Positions 8,808-17,310 of a DNA stretch of 64,000 nucleotides are shown here, one piece after another. This DNA is from Erythrobacter sp. QSSC1-22B (GTDB lineage Bacteria > Pseudomonadota > Alphaproteobacteria > Sphingomonadales > Sphingomonadaceae), in NCBI RefSeq assembly GCF_001678665.1, contig NZ_LZRP01000001.1, positions 62,001 through 126,000 on the forward strand, given 5' to 3'. The position numbers and the translations under genes were made by a program. The notes under the pieces are model-generated. The model searched no databases. It worked only from the letters and a program-made list of their open reading frames with translations, and had not been told where the DNA came from. Position 1 is the stretch's first letter. The number at the start of each line of letters is the position of its first letter.

Positions 8808-9989
8808 CTAGCCCTGCTTGCGGCTCAATTCGCGCGTTGCCGCTTCCAGACCGTCGAGCGACAGCGGATACATCCGGTCGTTGACCAGCTGTTTCATCAC
8901 CTTGGTGGACTGCGAATAGCTCCACTGCTTTTCGGGCACCGGGTTGAGCCACACGGTCGCGGGATAGGTGTTGGTCACCCGCTTCATCCAGGTCGCGCCC
9001 GCTTCCTCGTTCATGTGCTCGACGCTGCCACCGGGGTGGGTGATTTCGTAGGGGCTCATCGCTGCATCGCCCACGAACACAATCTTGTAGTCGTGGCCGT
9101 ATTTGTGGAGCACGTCCCAGGTCTTGGTGCGCTCGGCCCAGCGGCGGCGGTTGTCCTTCCACACGCCTTCGTAGAGGCAATTGTGGAAATAGAAGAATTC
9201 CAGGTTCTTGAACTCGCTGGTCGCGGCGCTGAACAGTTCCTCGGTCACCTTGATGAAGGGATCCATCGAGCCGCCGACATCGAGGAACAACAGCAGCTTG
9301 ACCGCATTGTGCCGTTCGGGGCGCATGTGGATATCGAGCCAGCCCTGTTTGGCGGTGCCCGAGATCGTGGCATCGATATCGAGTTCGTCCGCCGCACCTT
9401 CGCGAGCGAAGCGGCGCAGCCGGCGCAGCGCCATCTTGATGTTGCGGGTGCCCAGTTCCTTGGTGTTGTCGAGGTTCTTGAACTCGCGCTTGTCCCACAC
9501 CTTGAGCGCGCGCTTGTGCTTGCTCTCGCCGCCGATCCGGACGCCCTCTGGATTGTAGCCCGAGTTCCCGAACGGCGAGGTTCCGCCGGTCCCGATCCAC
9601 TTGTTGCCGCCTTCGTGGCGTTCCTGCTGCTCCGCGATTCGCTGCTTGAGCGTCTCCATGATCGCGTCCCAGTCGCCCAGCTTCTCGATCTCGGCCATTT
9701 CCTCGGGCGAGAGGAACTTTTCGGCGACCGATTTGAGCCAGTCCTCGGGGACATCGACCGGGTTCTGGCCGTAATCCGAGATGATTCCCTTGAAAACCCG
9801 CTGGAATACCTGGTCGAAGCGATCGAGCATCCCCTCGTCCTTCACGAAGGTCGCGCGGCTGAGATAATAGAACGACTCGGGGGTCTGCTCGATCACCTCG
9901 CGGTCGAGTGCCTCCAGCAACGTGAGGTGTTCCTTGAAGCTGGCCTTGATGCCGGCCGCCCTCAGCTCGTCCATGAAATCGAAAAACAT
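8808..9989 (-). CDS. VWA domain protein, CoxE-like partner of a MoxR ATPase
   Basis: A 393-residue protein of the CoxE-like VWA group. The N-terminal half (ELRAAGIKASFKEHLTLLEAL, then ESFYYLSRATFVKDEGMLDRFDQVF) is typical of the group. A C-terminal von Willebrand A domain carries the metal-site motif DVGGS (about residue 238 onward), followed by FFYFHNCLYEGVW and IVFVGDAAMSPYEI. Such proteins pair with MoxR AAA+ ATPases and are thought to help assemble or activate metal enzymes or envelope complexes. The MoxR gene is about 1.6 kb away on the same strand, with a divergent receptor gene inserted between. No clear Shine-Dalgarno precedes the ATG, but homologous proteins begin at this point. Confidence 0.85.
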   Translation of the reverse strand: MFFDFMDELRAAGIKASFKEHLTLLEALDREVIEQTPESFYYLSRATFVKDEGMLDRFDQVFQRVFKGIISDYGQNPVDVPEDWLKSVAEKFLSPEEMAEIEKLGDWDAIMETLKQRIAEQQERHEGGNKWIGTGGTSPFGNSGYNPEGVRIGGESKHKRALKVWDKREFKNLDNTKELGTRNIKMALRRLRRFAREGAADELDIDATISGTAKQGWLDIHMRPERHNAVKLLLFLDVGGSMDPFIKVTEELFSAATSEFKNLEFFYFHNCLYEGVWKDNRRRWAERTKTWDVLHKYGHDYKIVFVGDAAMSPYEITHPGGSVEHMNEEAGATWMKRVTNTYPATVWLNPVPEKQWSYSQSTKVMKQLVNDRMYPLSLDGLEAATRELSRKQG

Positions 9990-10059
9990 GCGCTATGTAT
10001 AGCAACCTCTGTGCGGAGCGCCAGCCTCGCGCCGCACCATTTGGCAAAGGTCTGCATGC

Positions 10060-10075
10060 TTAAGAAGCCGCTAAC
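10060..10075 (+). promoter_or_regulatory. CtrA-like box upstream of chemotaxis-type receptor
   Basis: TTAA-N7-CTAAC at 10060-10075 differs by one base from the alphaproteobacterial CtrA consensus TTAA-N7-TTAAC. It lies about 50 bases before the ATG of the receptor gene, in the divergent region between it and the VWA gene. CtrA controls motility and chemotaxis genes in many alphaproteobacteria. One site with one mismatch could arise by chance. Confidence 0.35.
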
Positions 10076-10123
10076 ACATTGCGATTATGACAAACCCCGA
10101 ATTGCGAGGGAATACGCCATATC

Positions 10124-11524
10124 ATGGATTGCACGGCACTGGATGCTCGCGGGGCGTCCGCGCTCGACACGATACCCGAGGCTTGCGGCAAGGTTACCGT
10201 AGGGTGCTCGGATGTGGCGGGCATCGTCCAGGCGGTGATCGAGACCTCGGGCGTGCTCCGCGCCGAGCATCGCGAACTGCAGGGCACCGTCCATGAGCTG
10301 GAGAAGGACCAGCGCCGGGTCGCCGAAGCCAGCGACGAGGCACGGCTGCTCTCGGCTAGCGCCATTGAGCGGCTGGGGCAGGGGACCAGCCAGATCCAGT
10401 CCTCGCTGTCGCAGATCACCAGGCTGCTCGACATGGTCGAGACGCTGGCCACCCATGTCACTGGCTTCGCCGCTGCCATGGACCAGGTCAAACGCTGCTC
10501 CAAGGACATCGCGCAGATCGCCGAGACCACCAATATCCTCGCGCTAAACGCCACCATCGAGGCGATGCGCGCGGGCGATGCCGGGCGCACCTTCGCGGTG
10601 GTTGCCAACGAGGTGAAATCGCTCGCCGGGGAAACCCGCAAGGCGACCGACGAGATCGGCGACGTGATCGAGACGCTGGGGGCGGAAGCCACCACCGTGA
10701 TCGAACGGATCGAGGAAGGCGCCAAGGCTAGCAGCCAGGCCAAGAACTCGGTCGCCAGCATCGAACAGACGCTCACCGGGGTCACCGACCTGGTCGAAGA
10801 GGTCGATGCCCAGAACGACCAGATTGCAAAGGCCACCGCAATGATGACCGGCAATGTCATGCGCGTGCAGGACGTGCTCGAGAGCTTCGACAAGGCCGCC
10901 AACGGCAACGAACAGAAGCTCGCCACCGTCCATAGCCGGATGGAAGACCTCGAGATGGTCGCCAGCGACATGTTCGACCGGCTGGTCCAGTCCGGGCTCG
11001 CACCGCAGGACAGCGTCATGGTCGAGAAGGCGCAGCGCCAGGCCCGACTGGTGGAAAAACTTACCGAGGAGGCGATCGCCGCAGGCGAACTGACGCTCGA
11101 GCAGGTGTTCGACCAGGACTATCGCCTGATCGAAGGCTCCAATCCGCAGCGCTTCCGCACTGGTCTGATGGACTGGGCGCACCGCAAATGGCGCCCCGCG
11201 CTGGACGCGTTGCCCGCCGAGGACGAGCGGATCATGGCCGCCGCCTGCACCGACATGAAGGGCTACCTGCCCACCCATATCAGCAAGCATTCGCGCACTC
11301 CGACCGGCGATCTGACCCACGACACCCAGTTCTGTCGCGACGGGCGCATGATCCTCGAGCCCATCGACCAGAAGGCCAAGCGCAGCTTCGCCCCCTACAT
11401 GATGGCGGTCTACCGCCAGGAAGGCGACGGCCAGACCTATCGCGTGGTCCGCAACGTCTATGTGCCGATGACCATCCAGGGCCGCCGCTGGGGCGATTTC
11501 GAAGTGGCCTATTCGATCGATTGA
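10124..11524 (+). CDS. Soluble methyl-accepting chemotaxis-type receptor
   Basis: A 466-residue protein with a coiled-coil MCP signalling domain but no membrane segment or signal peptide, so it should be cytoplasmic. The signalling tip is [20 protein letters not shown] with [22 protein letters not shown] (about residues 135-185). After the coiled coil a C-terminal module of about 140 residues ([61 protein letters not shown]) resembles the Cache-like sensory tail found behind the signalling domain in many sphingomonad receptors. That order is the reverse of classical receptors. It is divergent from the VWA gene and convergent with moxR. It may sense a cytoplasmic cue and signal to CheA, or to another partner. 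Confidence 0.8.
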   Translation: MDCTALDARGASALDTIPEACGKVTVGCSDVAGIVQAVIETSGVLRAEHRELQGTVHELEKDQRRVAEASDEARLLSASAIERLGQGTSQIQSSLSQITRLLDMVETLATHVTGFAAAMDQVKRCSKDIAQIAETTNILALNATIEAMRAGDAGRTFAVVANEVKSLAGETRKATDEIGDVIETLGAEATTVIERIEEGAKASSQAKNSVASIEQTLTGVTDLVEEVDAQNDQIAKATAMMTGNVMRVQDVLESFDKAANGNEQKLATVHSRMEDLEMVASDMFDRLVQSGLAPQDSVMVEKAQRQARLVEKLTEEAIAAGELTLEQVFDQDYRLIEGSNPQRFRTGLMDWAHRKWRPALDALPAEDERIMAAACTDMKGYLPTHISKHSRTPTGDLTHDTQFCRDGRMILEPIDQKAKRSFAPYMMAVYRQEGDGQTYRVVRNVYVPMTIQGRRWGDFEVAYSID

Positions 11525-11536
11525 TCGGCGGAGCTA

Positions 11537-11564
11537 CCGAAGGGGCGCGCCCAAGCGACTTCGG
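11537..11564. terminator. Inverted repeat between convergent receptor and MoxR genes
   Basis: CCGAAG (11537-11542) pairs with CTTCGG (11559-11564), and the enclosed bases contain a second GGGCGCGCCC palindrome. It fills the short gap between the stop of the receptor and the stop of moxR. No T-tract is present. A bidirectional terminator is the simplest reading. Confidence 0.4.
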
Positions 11565-11566
11565 GC

Positions 11567-12421
11567 CTAGCCCGGATTGCGGCGCGCCATGAAGGCAAGG
11601 CGTTCGAACATCATAACGTCCTGCTCGTTCTTGAGCAGCGCGCCGTGAAGCGGGGGGATCGCCGAATTGGGGTTGCTGTCCTGCAGCACCTCGAGCGGCA
11701 TATCTTCGTTGAGCAGCAGCTTGAGCCAGTCGAGCAATTCGCTGGTGCTGGGCTTCTTCTTGAGCCCGGGGACCTCGCGCAGCTCATAGAACATATCCAT
11801 CGCCTTGGTGACGAGGGTCTTCTGGATATCGGGGAAGTGGACCTCGATGATCTCGCGCATCGTGTCGCGGTCGGGGAACTTGATGTAGTGGAAGAAGCAG
11901 CGGCGCAGGAAGGCGTCGGGCAGTTCCTTCTCGTTGTTCGAGGTGATGATCACGATCGGGCGTTCCACCGCGGTGATCGTCTCGTGGGTCTCGTAGACAT
12001 CGAAGCTCATCCGGTCGAGTTCCTGCAACAGGTCGTTGGGGAACTCGATATCGGCCTTGTCGATCTCGTCGATCAGCAGCACTGGCAGCTCGGGCGCGGT
12101 GAAGGCTTCCCACAGCTTGCCCTTTTTGATGTAATTGGCGATGTCGTGGACCCGCTCGTCGCCGAGCTGGCCGTCGCGCAGGCGGGCGACCGCATCGTAT
12201 TCATAAAGGCCCTGCTGCGCCTTGGTGGTCGATTTCACGTTCCATTCGATGAGCGGCGCGCCCAGCGATTTGGCCACTTCCTCGGCCAGCACCGTCTTGC
12301 CGGTGCCCGGCTCGCCCTTGACCAGCAGCGGCCGCCGCAACGTTACCGCGGCATTGACCGCGACCTTGAGATCGTCGGTGGCGATGTAGTTCTGGGTGCC
12401 TTCGAAACGCTGCGTCATCAT
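11567..12421 (-). CDS. MoxR-family AAA+ ATPase
   Basis: A 284-residue AAA+ ATPase. Walker A is KGEPGTGKT (about 34-42), Walker B is LLIDEIDKAD, sensor 1 is IVIITSNNEKELPDAF, and the arginine-finger region is FLRRCFFHYI. Members of this MoxR subgroup act with VWA-domain proteins as chaperone-like pairs; the likely partner is the CoxE-like protein at 8808-9989. The start at 12421 (MMTQRFEG) matches the family; the frame stays open further upstream without a ribosome site. The beta-lactamase-fold gene lies upstream on the same strand with a 72-base gap, so co-transcription is possible. Confidence 0.9.
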   Translation of the reverse strand: MMTQRFEGTQNYIATDDLKVAVNAAVTLRRPLLVKGEPGTGKTVLAEEVAKSLGAPLIEWNVKSTTKAQQGLYEYDAVARLRDGQLGDERVHDIANYIKKGKLWEAFTAPELPVLLIDEIDKADIEFPNDLLQELDRMSFDVYETHETITAVERPIVIITSNNEKELPDAFLRRCFFHYIKFPDRDTMREIIEVHFPDIQKTLVTKAMDMFYELREVPGLKKKPSTSELLDWLKLLLNEDMPLEVLQDSNPNSAIPPLHGALLKNEQDVMMFERLAFMARRNPG

Positions 12422-12493
12422 GTTTCCCGAAATTGTCCGATTGCTATTTGCAACCCGGTTAGGGATCGACGCGCTCCGGGGCAAGAGTGCGTG

Positions 12494-13789
12494 TCACCGG
12501 TCCAGCGCGAGGATCCGCTGCGCGATCGCCAGCAGGGTCGCGGTGTCCGTCTCGGCTGCGGGGTTGTTCCAGCAAAGCGCCAGCATGTGCCAGGCCCCCG
12601 CCTCGTCGCGCAGCAGCCAGCTGAGGTTGCGCACGCCCTGCTCCGAGCCGCCCTTGTAGCCGACATAGCTCCAGTCCGCGCGCGCGCCGGATTCGAGCGC
12701 GGTGTTCACCGCCATGATTTGCCGCGCGGTGTCGTCCTCGGTCTCGGCGAGCCGCCGCATCAGCCTGCGCTCGTCTTCCATGCTGGCGAACCATTCGATG
12801 CTGTCGATCATCACCGGGGTTCCGCCCGCAAAGACAGCGAGGATGGGAGCGGGATCGGCGCCCGTTGTGTCCAGCTGCGCGAGAATGGCGCGGCGGCCGG
12901 CCTCGTCGGCCTCTGCATAGGCCGCGCCTTGGTCGCCGCCCTTGAGCACGAACATCTCGACCGTCTTGAGGAAGGGCGTCGAACGATCGGGTGCCGAATG
13001 CCCCGTCGCGCGCATCTCCGCTTCTACGGCCTCGCGCCCGACCGCGTCGATCAGCAAGTCGGTGGCAGTGTTGTCGCTGATCGAGATCATCAGCGTCGCC
13101 GCGGTGTGCAGCGTCAGCGGAGCGCCATCGGGCCAGTCCTGCGTTACGCCGCTGGGAAAGCTCCTGTCGCCCAGAGTGACGACATCGTCCCAGTCCAGCC
13201 GACCCTCCGCCACCGCGCGATCGAGCGCCGAGAGGACGTAGAGCTTGAAGGTCGAACCCAGCGCCAGTTGCCGCTGTGGGTCGCCGAAAGCGAAGGCGGG
13301 CTCCCCATCGAGTGGGCCGAACCATGCGGCGGCGCTACCGGGCAGCGCGGCGAGGTCGGCGGTGATCTTGTCGGCGCTGTCGTCGATCGGGGCGAAGGAC
13401 TGGAGCAGCAATTCAGTGATCTTGCCCGGCGCTTCGGTCTGGATCGCGATCCCGCCGCTCGCCAGCGCGCGCTCCATGCGGATGGTGATGGCGGCGCGGG
13501 TGGGGCTCACTGGCACGATCGATTCGACCGCCAGCGCCTGGCCGAACTGCGCGGTCAGCTGCGCGCCGAACGCCTTCAACTGCTCGGCGGGGACCGCCTG
13601 CAGGAAGCTGTCGGAGACCACCTCCCGTGGATCGAGCGTGACGTTGACCAGCCCGACCACCTGAGCGGTGCGCTGCTCGAGAAGGGTGGTTTCGGCCGGC
13701 TCGTCCATGGTGGCCTCCTGCGCCGCGAGCGGAGCCAGGGGGGCAATAACTGCGCCGAGCGAGAGCAGGGCGGGGGCGAGACATTTCAT
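12494..13789 (-). CDS. Secreted serine hydrolase of the class A beta-lactamase fold
   Basis: A 431-residue protein with a signal peptide (MKCLAPALLSLGAVIAPLAPLAAQ). An N-terminal domain of roughly 120 residues precedes a beta-lactamase-type domain with all three active-site motifs: STFK (179-182, nucleophile serine and lysine), SDN (238-240) and KGG (379-381). A clear omega-loop glutamate motif (ExxLN) of true class A enzymes is not evident. It is therefore more likely a penicillin-interacting hydrolase or peptidase-like protein than a proven resistance enzyme. It lies upstream of moxR on the same strand. The N-terminal domain resembles small alpha/beta modules found before such hydrolases, and its role is unknown. 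Confidence 0.8.
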   Translation of the reverse strand: MKCLAPALLSLGAVIAPLAPLAAQEATMDEPAETTLLEQRTAQVVGLVNVTLDPREVVSDSFLQAVPAEQLKAFGAQLTAQFGQALAVESIVPVSPTRAAITIRMERALASGGIAIQTEAPGKITELLLQSFAPIDDSADKITADLAALPGSAAAWFGPLDGEPAFAFGDPQRQLALGSTFKLYVLSALDRAVAEGRLDWDDVVTLGDRSFPSGVTQDWPDGAPLTLHTAATLMISISDNTATDLLIDAVGREAVEAEMRATGHSAPDRSTPFLKTVEMFVLKGGDQGAAYAEADEAGRRAILAQLDTTGADPAPILAVFAGGTPVMIDSIEWFASMEDERRLMRRLAETEDDTARQIMAVNTALESGARADWSYVGYKGGSEQGVRNLSWLLRDEAGAWHMLALCWNNPAAETDTATLLAIAQRILALDR

Positions 13790-13995
13790 GCGAACACTCC
13801 TTGATCGGGCGCTATCCTAGCGGCGATTGGCGCAGGCTCAACCGCGAGGGTTCGGACAGCGCGATCGCCGGCTGCATGTACCGTTGGCGCTGGGCCCCGG
13901 CTCCCCTATGCCCAACCACGACATCCCCGATCGACACCCAAGATCTCCCCCCAGATTGACGGCCCAGATCGACACCGCAACTACCGGAGACCCGC

Positions 13996-15207
13996 ATGCC
14001 GACCGAGACCCTCACGATCCAGACCGAAGCCGGGCATGCGCTCGAAGGCTCGCTCGAGATGCCAACCGGGCTGGTGCGCGGCGCGGCGCTGTTCGCGCAT
14101 TGCTTCACCTGTACGCGGCAGAGCAAGGCCGCGGTGGCGGTGGCACGCGCGCTTGCAAAGGAAGGCATCGCTTGCCTGCGGTTCGATTTCACCGGGCTGG
14201 GGGGCAGCGGCGGCGAGTTCGGGCGGGCGGGTTTCGCCACCGATGTCGCCGATCTGGTGCTGGCGGCGAACCATCTGGTCGCACGCTTCGAACAGCCGGT
14301 GCTGCTGGTCGGGCACAGCCTGGGCGGAGCGGCGGTGCTGGCTGCGGCTGACGATATCGGCGCCGACAACATCGCCGCGATCGCCACCATCGGCGCGCCT
14401 TCGGACGTTCCGCATGTGCTCGAACGGATCGATGGCGATCTCGCCGCGATCCGCGAGACCGGTGAGGGCGAGGTATCCATTGGCGGGCGTGCGTTCCGGC
14501 TCGGGCGCGAATTCATCGAGCGGGTGGAGAACGCCGATCTGCTCGCCGAGGTCGGCAAATTGCGCAAGCCGGTGCTGTTCCTGCATTCCCCGACCGATGC
14601 CATAGTCGGGATCGACAACGCTTCGGCGCTGTTCCGCGCCGCCAAGCATCCCAAGAGTTTCGTCAGCCTCGAGGGCGCCGACCATCTTTTGCTCGACGCC
14701 CGCGACGCCGAATTCGCCGCGAGCATGATCGCCAGCTGGGCACACCGCTACCTGCCGCTGCGGGACGACTGGCCGATGCCGGAAGAGGGCGTGGTGGTGA
14801 AAAGCGGGCATGGCAAATTCGGGACCGAGGTCCACACCGAGAGCCATCGCTTCGTCGCCGACGAGCCGCGCAGCGTTGGGGGCGATGATACCGGCCCGAC
14901 GCCTTACGACCTCCTCCTCGCCGCGCTGGGCAGCTGCACCGCGATGACCATGAAGATGTACGCTGACAAGAAGGGCTGGCCCTTCGAGGGAGCGACGATC
15001 CACCTCACCCACGAACGCAACCACAAGGCGGATTGCACGGATTGCGCCGCAGGCGAGGGTGCCCGCATCCAGGCGCTGACCCGGCGGATCGAATTGTTCG
15101 GCGAGGCACTGACCTGGGAACAGCGCGAAAAGATACTGGCCATCGCCGACAAATGCCCGGTGCACCGGACGCTCGAAGGGCCCCTGCACATCCACACCGT
15201 GGACTGA
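13996..15207 (+). CDS. Alpha/beta-hydrolase fused to OsmC domain
   Basis: A 403-residue bifunctional protein. Residues 1-255 form an alpha/beta hydrolase with nucleophile elbow GHSLGG (about 97-102), an aspartate in SPTDAIV and a histidine in GADHLLL. Residues 265-403 form an OsmC/Ohr-like domain with the two peroxidatic cysteines in LGSCTAMT and DKCPVHRTL. OsmC domains reduce organic hydroperoxides; the hydrolase may release or process the lipid-derived substrate, but that coupling is inference. This fusion is recurrent in alphaproteobacteria. GGAG lies 7 bases before the ATG. The 206-base region upstream holds only a 27-codon frame that I do not consider a gene. Confidence 0.88.
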   Translation: MPTETLTIQTEAGHALEGSLEMPTGLVRGAALFAHCFTCTRQSKAAVAVARALAKEGIACLRFDFTGLGGSGGEFGRAGFATDVADLVLAANHLVARFEQPVLLVGHSLGGAAVLAAADDIGADNIAAIATIGAPSDVPHVLERIDGDLAAIRETGEGEVSIGGRAFRLGREFIERVENADLLAEVGKLRKPVLFLHSPTDAIVGIDNASALFRAAKHPKSFVSLEGADHLLLDARDAEFAASMIASWAHRYLPLRDDWPMPEEGVVVKSGHGKFGTEVHTESHRFVADEPRSVGGDDTGPTPYDLLLAALGSCTAMTMKMYADKKGWPFEGATIHLTHERNHKADCTDCAAGEGARIQALTRRIELFGEALTWEQREKILAIADKCPVHRTLEGPLHIHTVD

Positions 15208-15232
15208 GTTCGCGCAGCGACCGGGACAGGCC

Positions 15233-17224
15233 TCAGGCGTCGATCAGTTCTTTGTCCAGCTCGCCGGCGCGGTTCTGGATGAAATTGAAGCGATGCTCGG
15301 GATTGCGGCCCATCAGATGATCGACCAGTTCCTTGACCACCGCACGGTCCTCGAACTCGGTCGGCAGCGTGATCCGGATCAGGCTGCGGCTGTCGGGGCT
15401 CATGGTGGTCTCGCGCAATTGCTGCGGGTTCATCTCGCCGAGGCCCTTGAACCGCCCGACATCGACCTTCTTACCCTTGAACACCGTCTCCTGGAGCTCG
15501 GCGCGATGCGCGTCATCGCGGGCGTAGCGGCTCTCCTTGCCCGCCGTCATCCGGTAGAGCGGCGGCTGTGCGAGGAACAGATGCCCGTTGCGGACGATCT
15601 CGGTCATCTCCTGGAAGAAGAAGGTCATCAGCAGAGTGGCAATATGCGCGCCGTCGACATCGGCATCGGTCATGATGATGATGCGATCGTAGCGTAGCGA
15701 GCCCGGGTCGCAATCCTTGCGCACCCCGCAGCCCATCGCCAGCGTCAGGTCGGCGATTTCGGCATTGGCGCGGATCTTGTCGGCGCTGGCGCTGGCGACG
15801 TTGAGGATCTTGCCGCGGATCGGCAGGATCGCCTGCGTCTTGCGGTTGCGCGCCTGTTTGGCGCTGCCGCCGGCGCTGTCGCCCTCGACGATGAACAGCT
15901 CGGTCTCGGCATCGGTTTCGCCCGAGCAATCGGTGAGCTTGCCCGGCAGGCGCAGCTTCTTGGCGCTGGTCGCGGTCTTGCGCTTGATCTCGCGTTCCTG
16001 CTTGCGGCGCAGGCGCTCGTCCATCCGCTCCATCACCTCGCCCAGCAGTGCCTTGCCGCGCTCCATATTGTCCGAGAGAAAATGGTCGAAATGGTCGCGC
16101 ATCGCGCTCTCGACCAGTCGCGCGGCCTCGGGCGAGGTCAGCCGGTCCTTGGTCTGGCTCTGGAACTGGGGTTCGCGGATGAAAACGCTGAGCATTACCT
16201 CGGCGCCGGTCATCACGTCATCGGCGCTGATGTCCTTGGCCTTCTTGGTGCCGGTCAGCTCGCCAAAAGCGCGCAGGCCCTTGGCCAGTGCGGCGCGCAG
16301 GCCCTGTTCGTGGGTGCCGCCATCGGGGGTAGGGACGGTGTTGCAATACCAGCTGGTCGAACCGTCGGAATAGAGCGGCCAGGCGATCGCCCATTCGGCG
16401 CGCCCTTGCGAGATGCCATCCTCGCCAGCGGCGAAATCGTGGCGCCCGGCGAAGGGCTGCGCGGTGACGCAGGGACGTTCGCCGATCTGCTCCGCGAGAT
16501 GGTCGGACAGCCCGCCGGGAAACTTGAACACTGCCTCCTCGGGCACTTCGTCGGTGGCGAGGCTGGGGGCGCATTTCCACCGGATTTCGACCCCGGCAAA
16601 GAGATAGGCCTTGGAACGCGTCAGCTTGAACAGGCGCTTGGCGCTGAACGACCGGTCGCCGAAAATCTGCGTGTCGGGGGTGAAAGCGACGGTGGTGCCG
16701 CGGCGGTTGGGGGTGGGCCCAAGCTCCTCGATACCGCCCAGCGATTCGCCGCGCGAGAATTCCTGCGCATAGAGCTGGCGGTCGCGCGCGACCTCGACGC
16801 GGGTGTGGCTGGACAGCGCGTTGACCACGCTGATCCCGACGCCGTGCAAGCCGCCGCTGGTGGCATAGGCCTTGCCCGAGAACTTGCCCCCTGAGTGGAG
16901 CGTGGAAAGGATCACCTCGAGCGTGGACTTGCCGGGATATTTGGGGTGTTCGGCGACCGGGATGCCGCGGCCATTGTCGGCTACCGTGACGCGGTTGTCC
17001 TCGTCGAGGCGCAGTTCGATCCGGGTCGCGTGACCCGCAACCGCCTCGTCCATCGCATTGTCGAGCACTTCGGCGACGAGATGGTGCAGCGCGCGGTCGT
17101 CGACCCCGCCGATGTACATGCCCGGGCGACGCCGGACCGGCTCAAGCCCCTCGAGCACCTCGATCGAGGAAGCGTCGTAATCGCCGCTCGAGGCGGGGGT
17201 GTTTTCGAACAGATCGTCTGACAT
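15233..17224 (-). CDS. parE: DNA topoisomerase IV subunit B
   Basis: A 663-residue type IIA topoisomerase ATPase subunit. The GHKL ATP-binding fold shows EVLDNAMDEAVAG, DNGRGIPV and TSGGLHGVGISVVNALS. The TOPRIM metal site shows EGDSAGGSAKQ and TDADVDGAHI. The C-terminal QLRETTMSPDSRSLIRI is characteristic of the family. ParE works with ParC (not in this window) to decatenate daughter chromosomes. At 663 residues it fits ParE rather than the longer GyrB, which carries an extra insert of about 170 residues in many proteobacteria. It converges on the hydrolase/OsmC gene and lies downstream of the LpoA-like region on the opposite side. Confidence 0.93.
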   Translation of the reverse strand: MSDDLFENTPASSGDYDASSIEVLEGLEPVRRRPGMYIGGVDDRALHHLVAEVLDNAMDEAVAGHATRIELRLDEDNRVTVADNGRGIPVAEHPKYPGKSTLEVILSTLHSGGKFSGKAYATSGGLHGVGISVVNALSSHTRVEVARDRQLYAQEFSRGESLGGIEELGPTPNRRGTTVAFTPDTQIFGDRSFSAKRLFKLTRSKAYLFAGVEIRWKCAPSLATDEVPEEAVFKFPGGLSDHLAEQIGERPCVTAQPFAGRHDFAAGEDGISQGRAEWAIAWPLYSDGSTSWYCNTVPTPDGGTHEQGLRAALAKGLRAFGELTGTKKAKDISADDVMTGAEVMLSVFIREPQFQSQTKDRLTSPEAARLVESAMRDHFDHFLSDNMERGKALLGEVMERMDERLRRKQEREIKRKTATSAKKLRLPGKLTDCSGETDAETELFIVEGDSAGGSAKQARNRKTQAILPIRGKILNVASASADKIRANAEIADLTLAMGCGVRKDCDPGSLRYDRIIIMTDADVDGAHIATLLMTFFFQEMTEIVRNGHLFLAQPPLYRMTAGKESRYARDDAHRAELQETVFKGKKVDVGRFKGLGEMNPQQLRETTMSPDSRSLIRITLPTEFEDRAVVKELVDHLMGRNPEHRFNFIQNRAGELDKELIDA

Positions 17225-17310
17225 TCAACCACTATATCGCGCGCGATTCCCCGGCGGCAAGCGAAGGGCCGGTCTTATCGTCAGGGTTGGCGGTCCGGAA
17301 GATGGCGCGC

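Noticed and set aside
10087-10296. 69-codon frame overlapping the receptor start
   Set aside because: It is out of frame with the receptor and has no independent support.
12494-13789. Beta-lactamase-fold protein considered as an antibiotic resistance gene
   Set aside because: It has SxxK, SDN and KGG, but the class A omega-loop glutamate motif is not evident and an extra N-terminal domain is present.
11645-13804. Long plus-strand open frame of 719 codons over moxR and the beta-lactamase-like gene
   Set aside because: It is antisense to two well-supported genes, its translation is biased to Arg, Gly and Ala with no domain, and it results from GC-rich codon third positions.
13876-13959. 27-codon frame upstream of the hydrolase/OsmC gene
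   Set aside because: No ribosome site, no regulatory-leader pattern and no repeated codons typical of attenuation.
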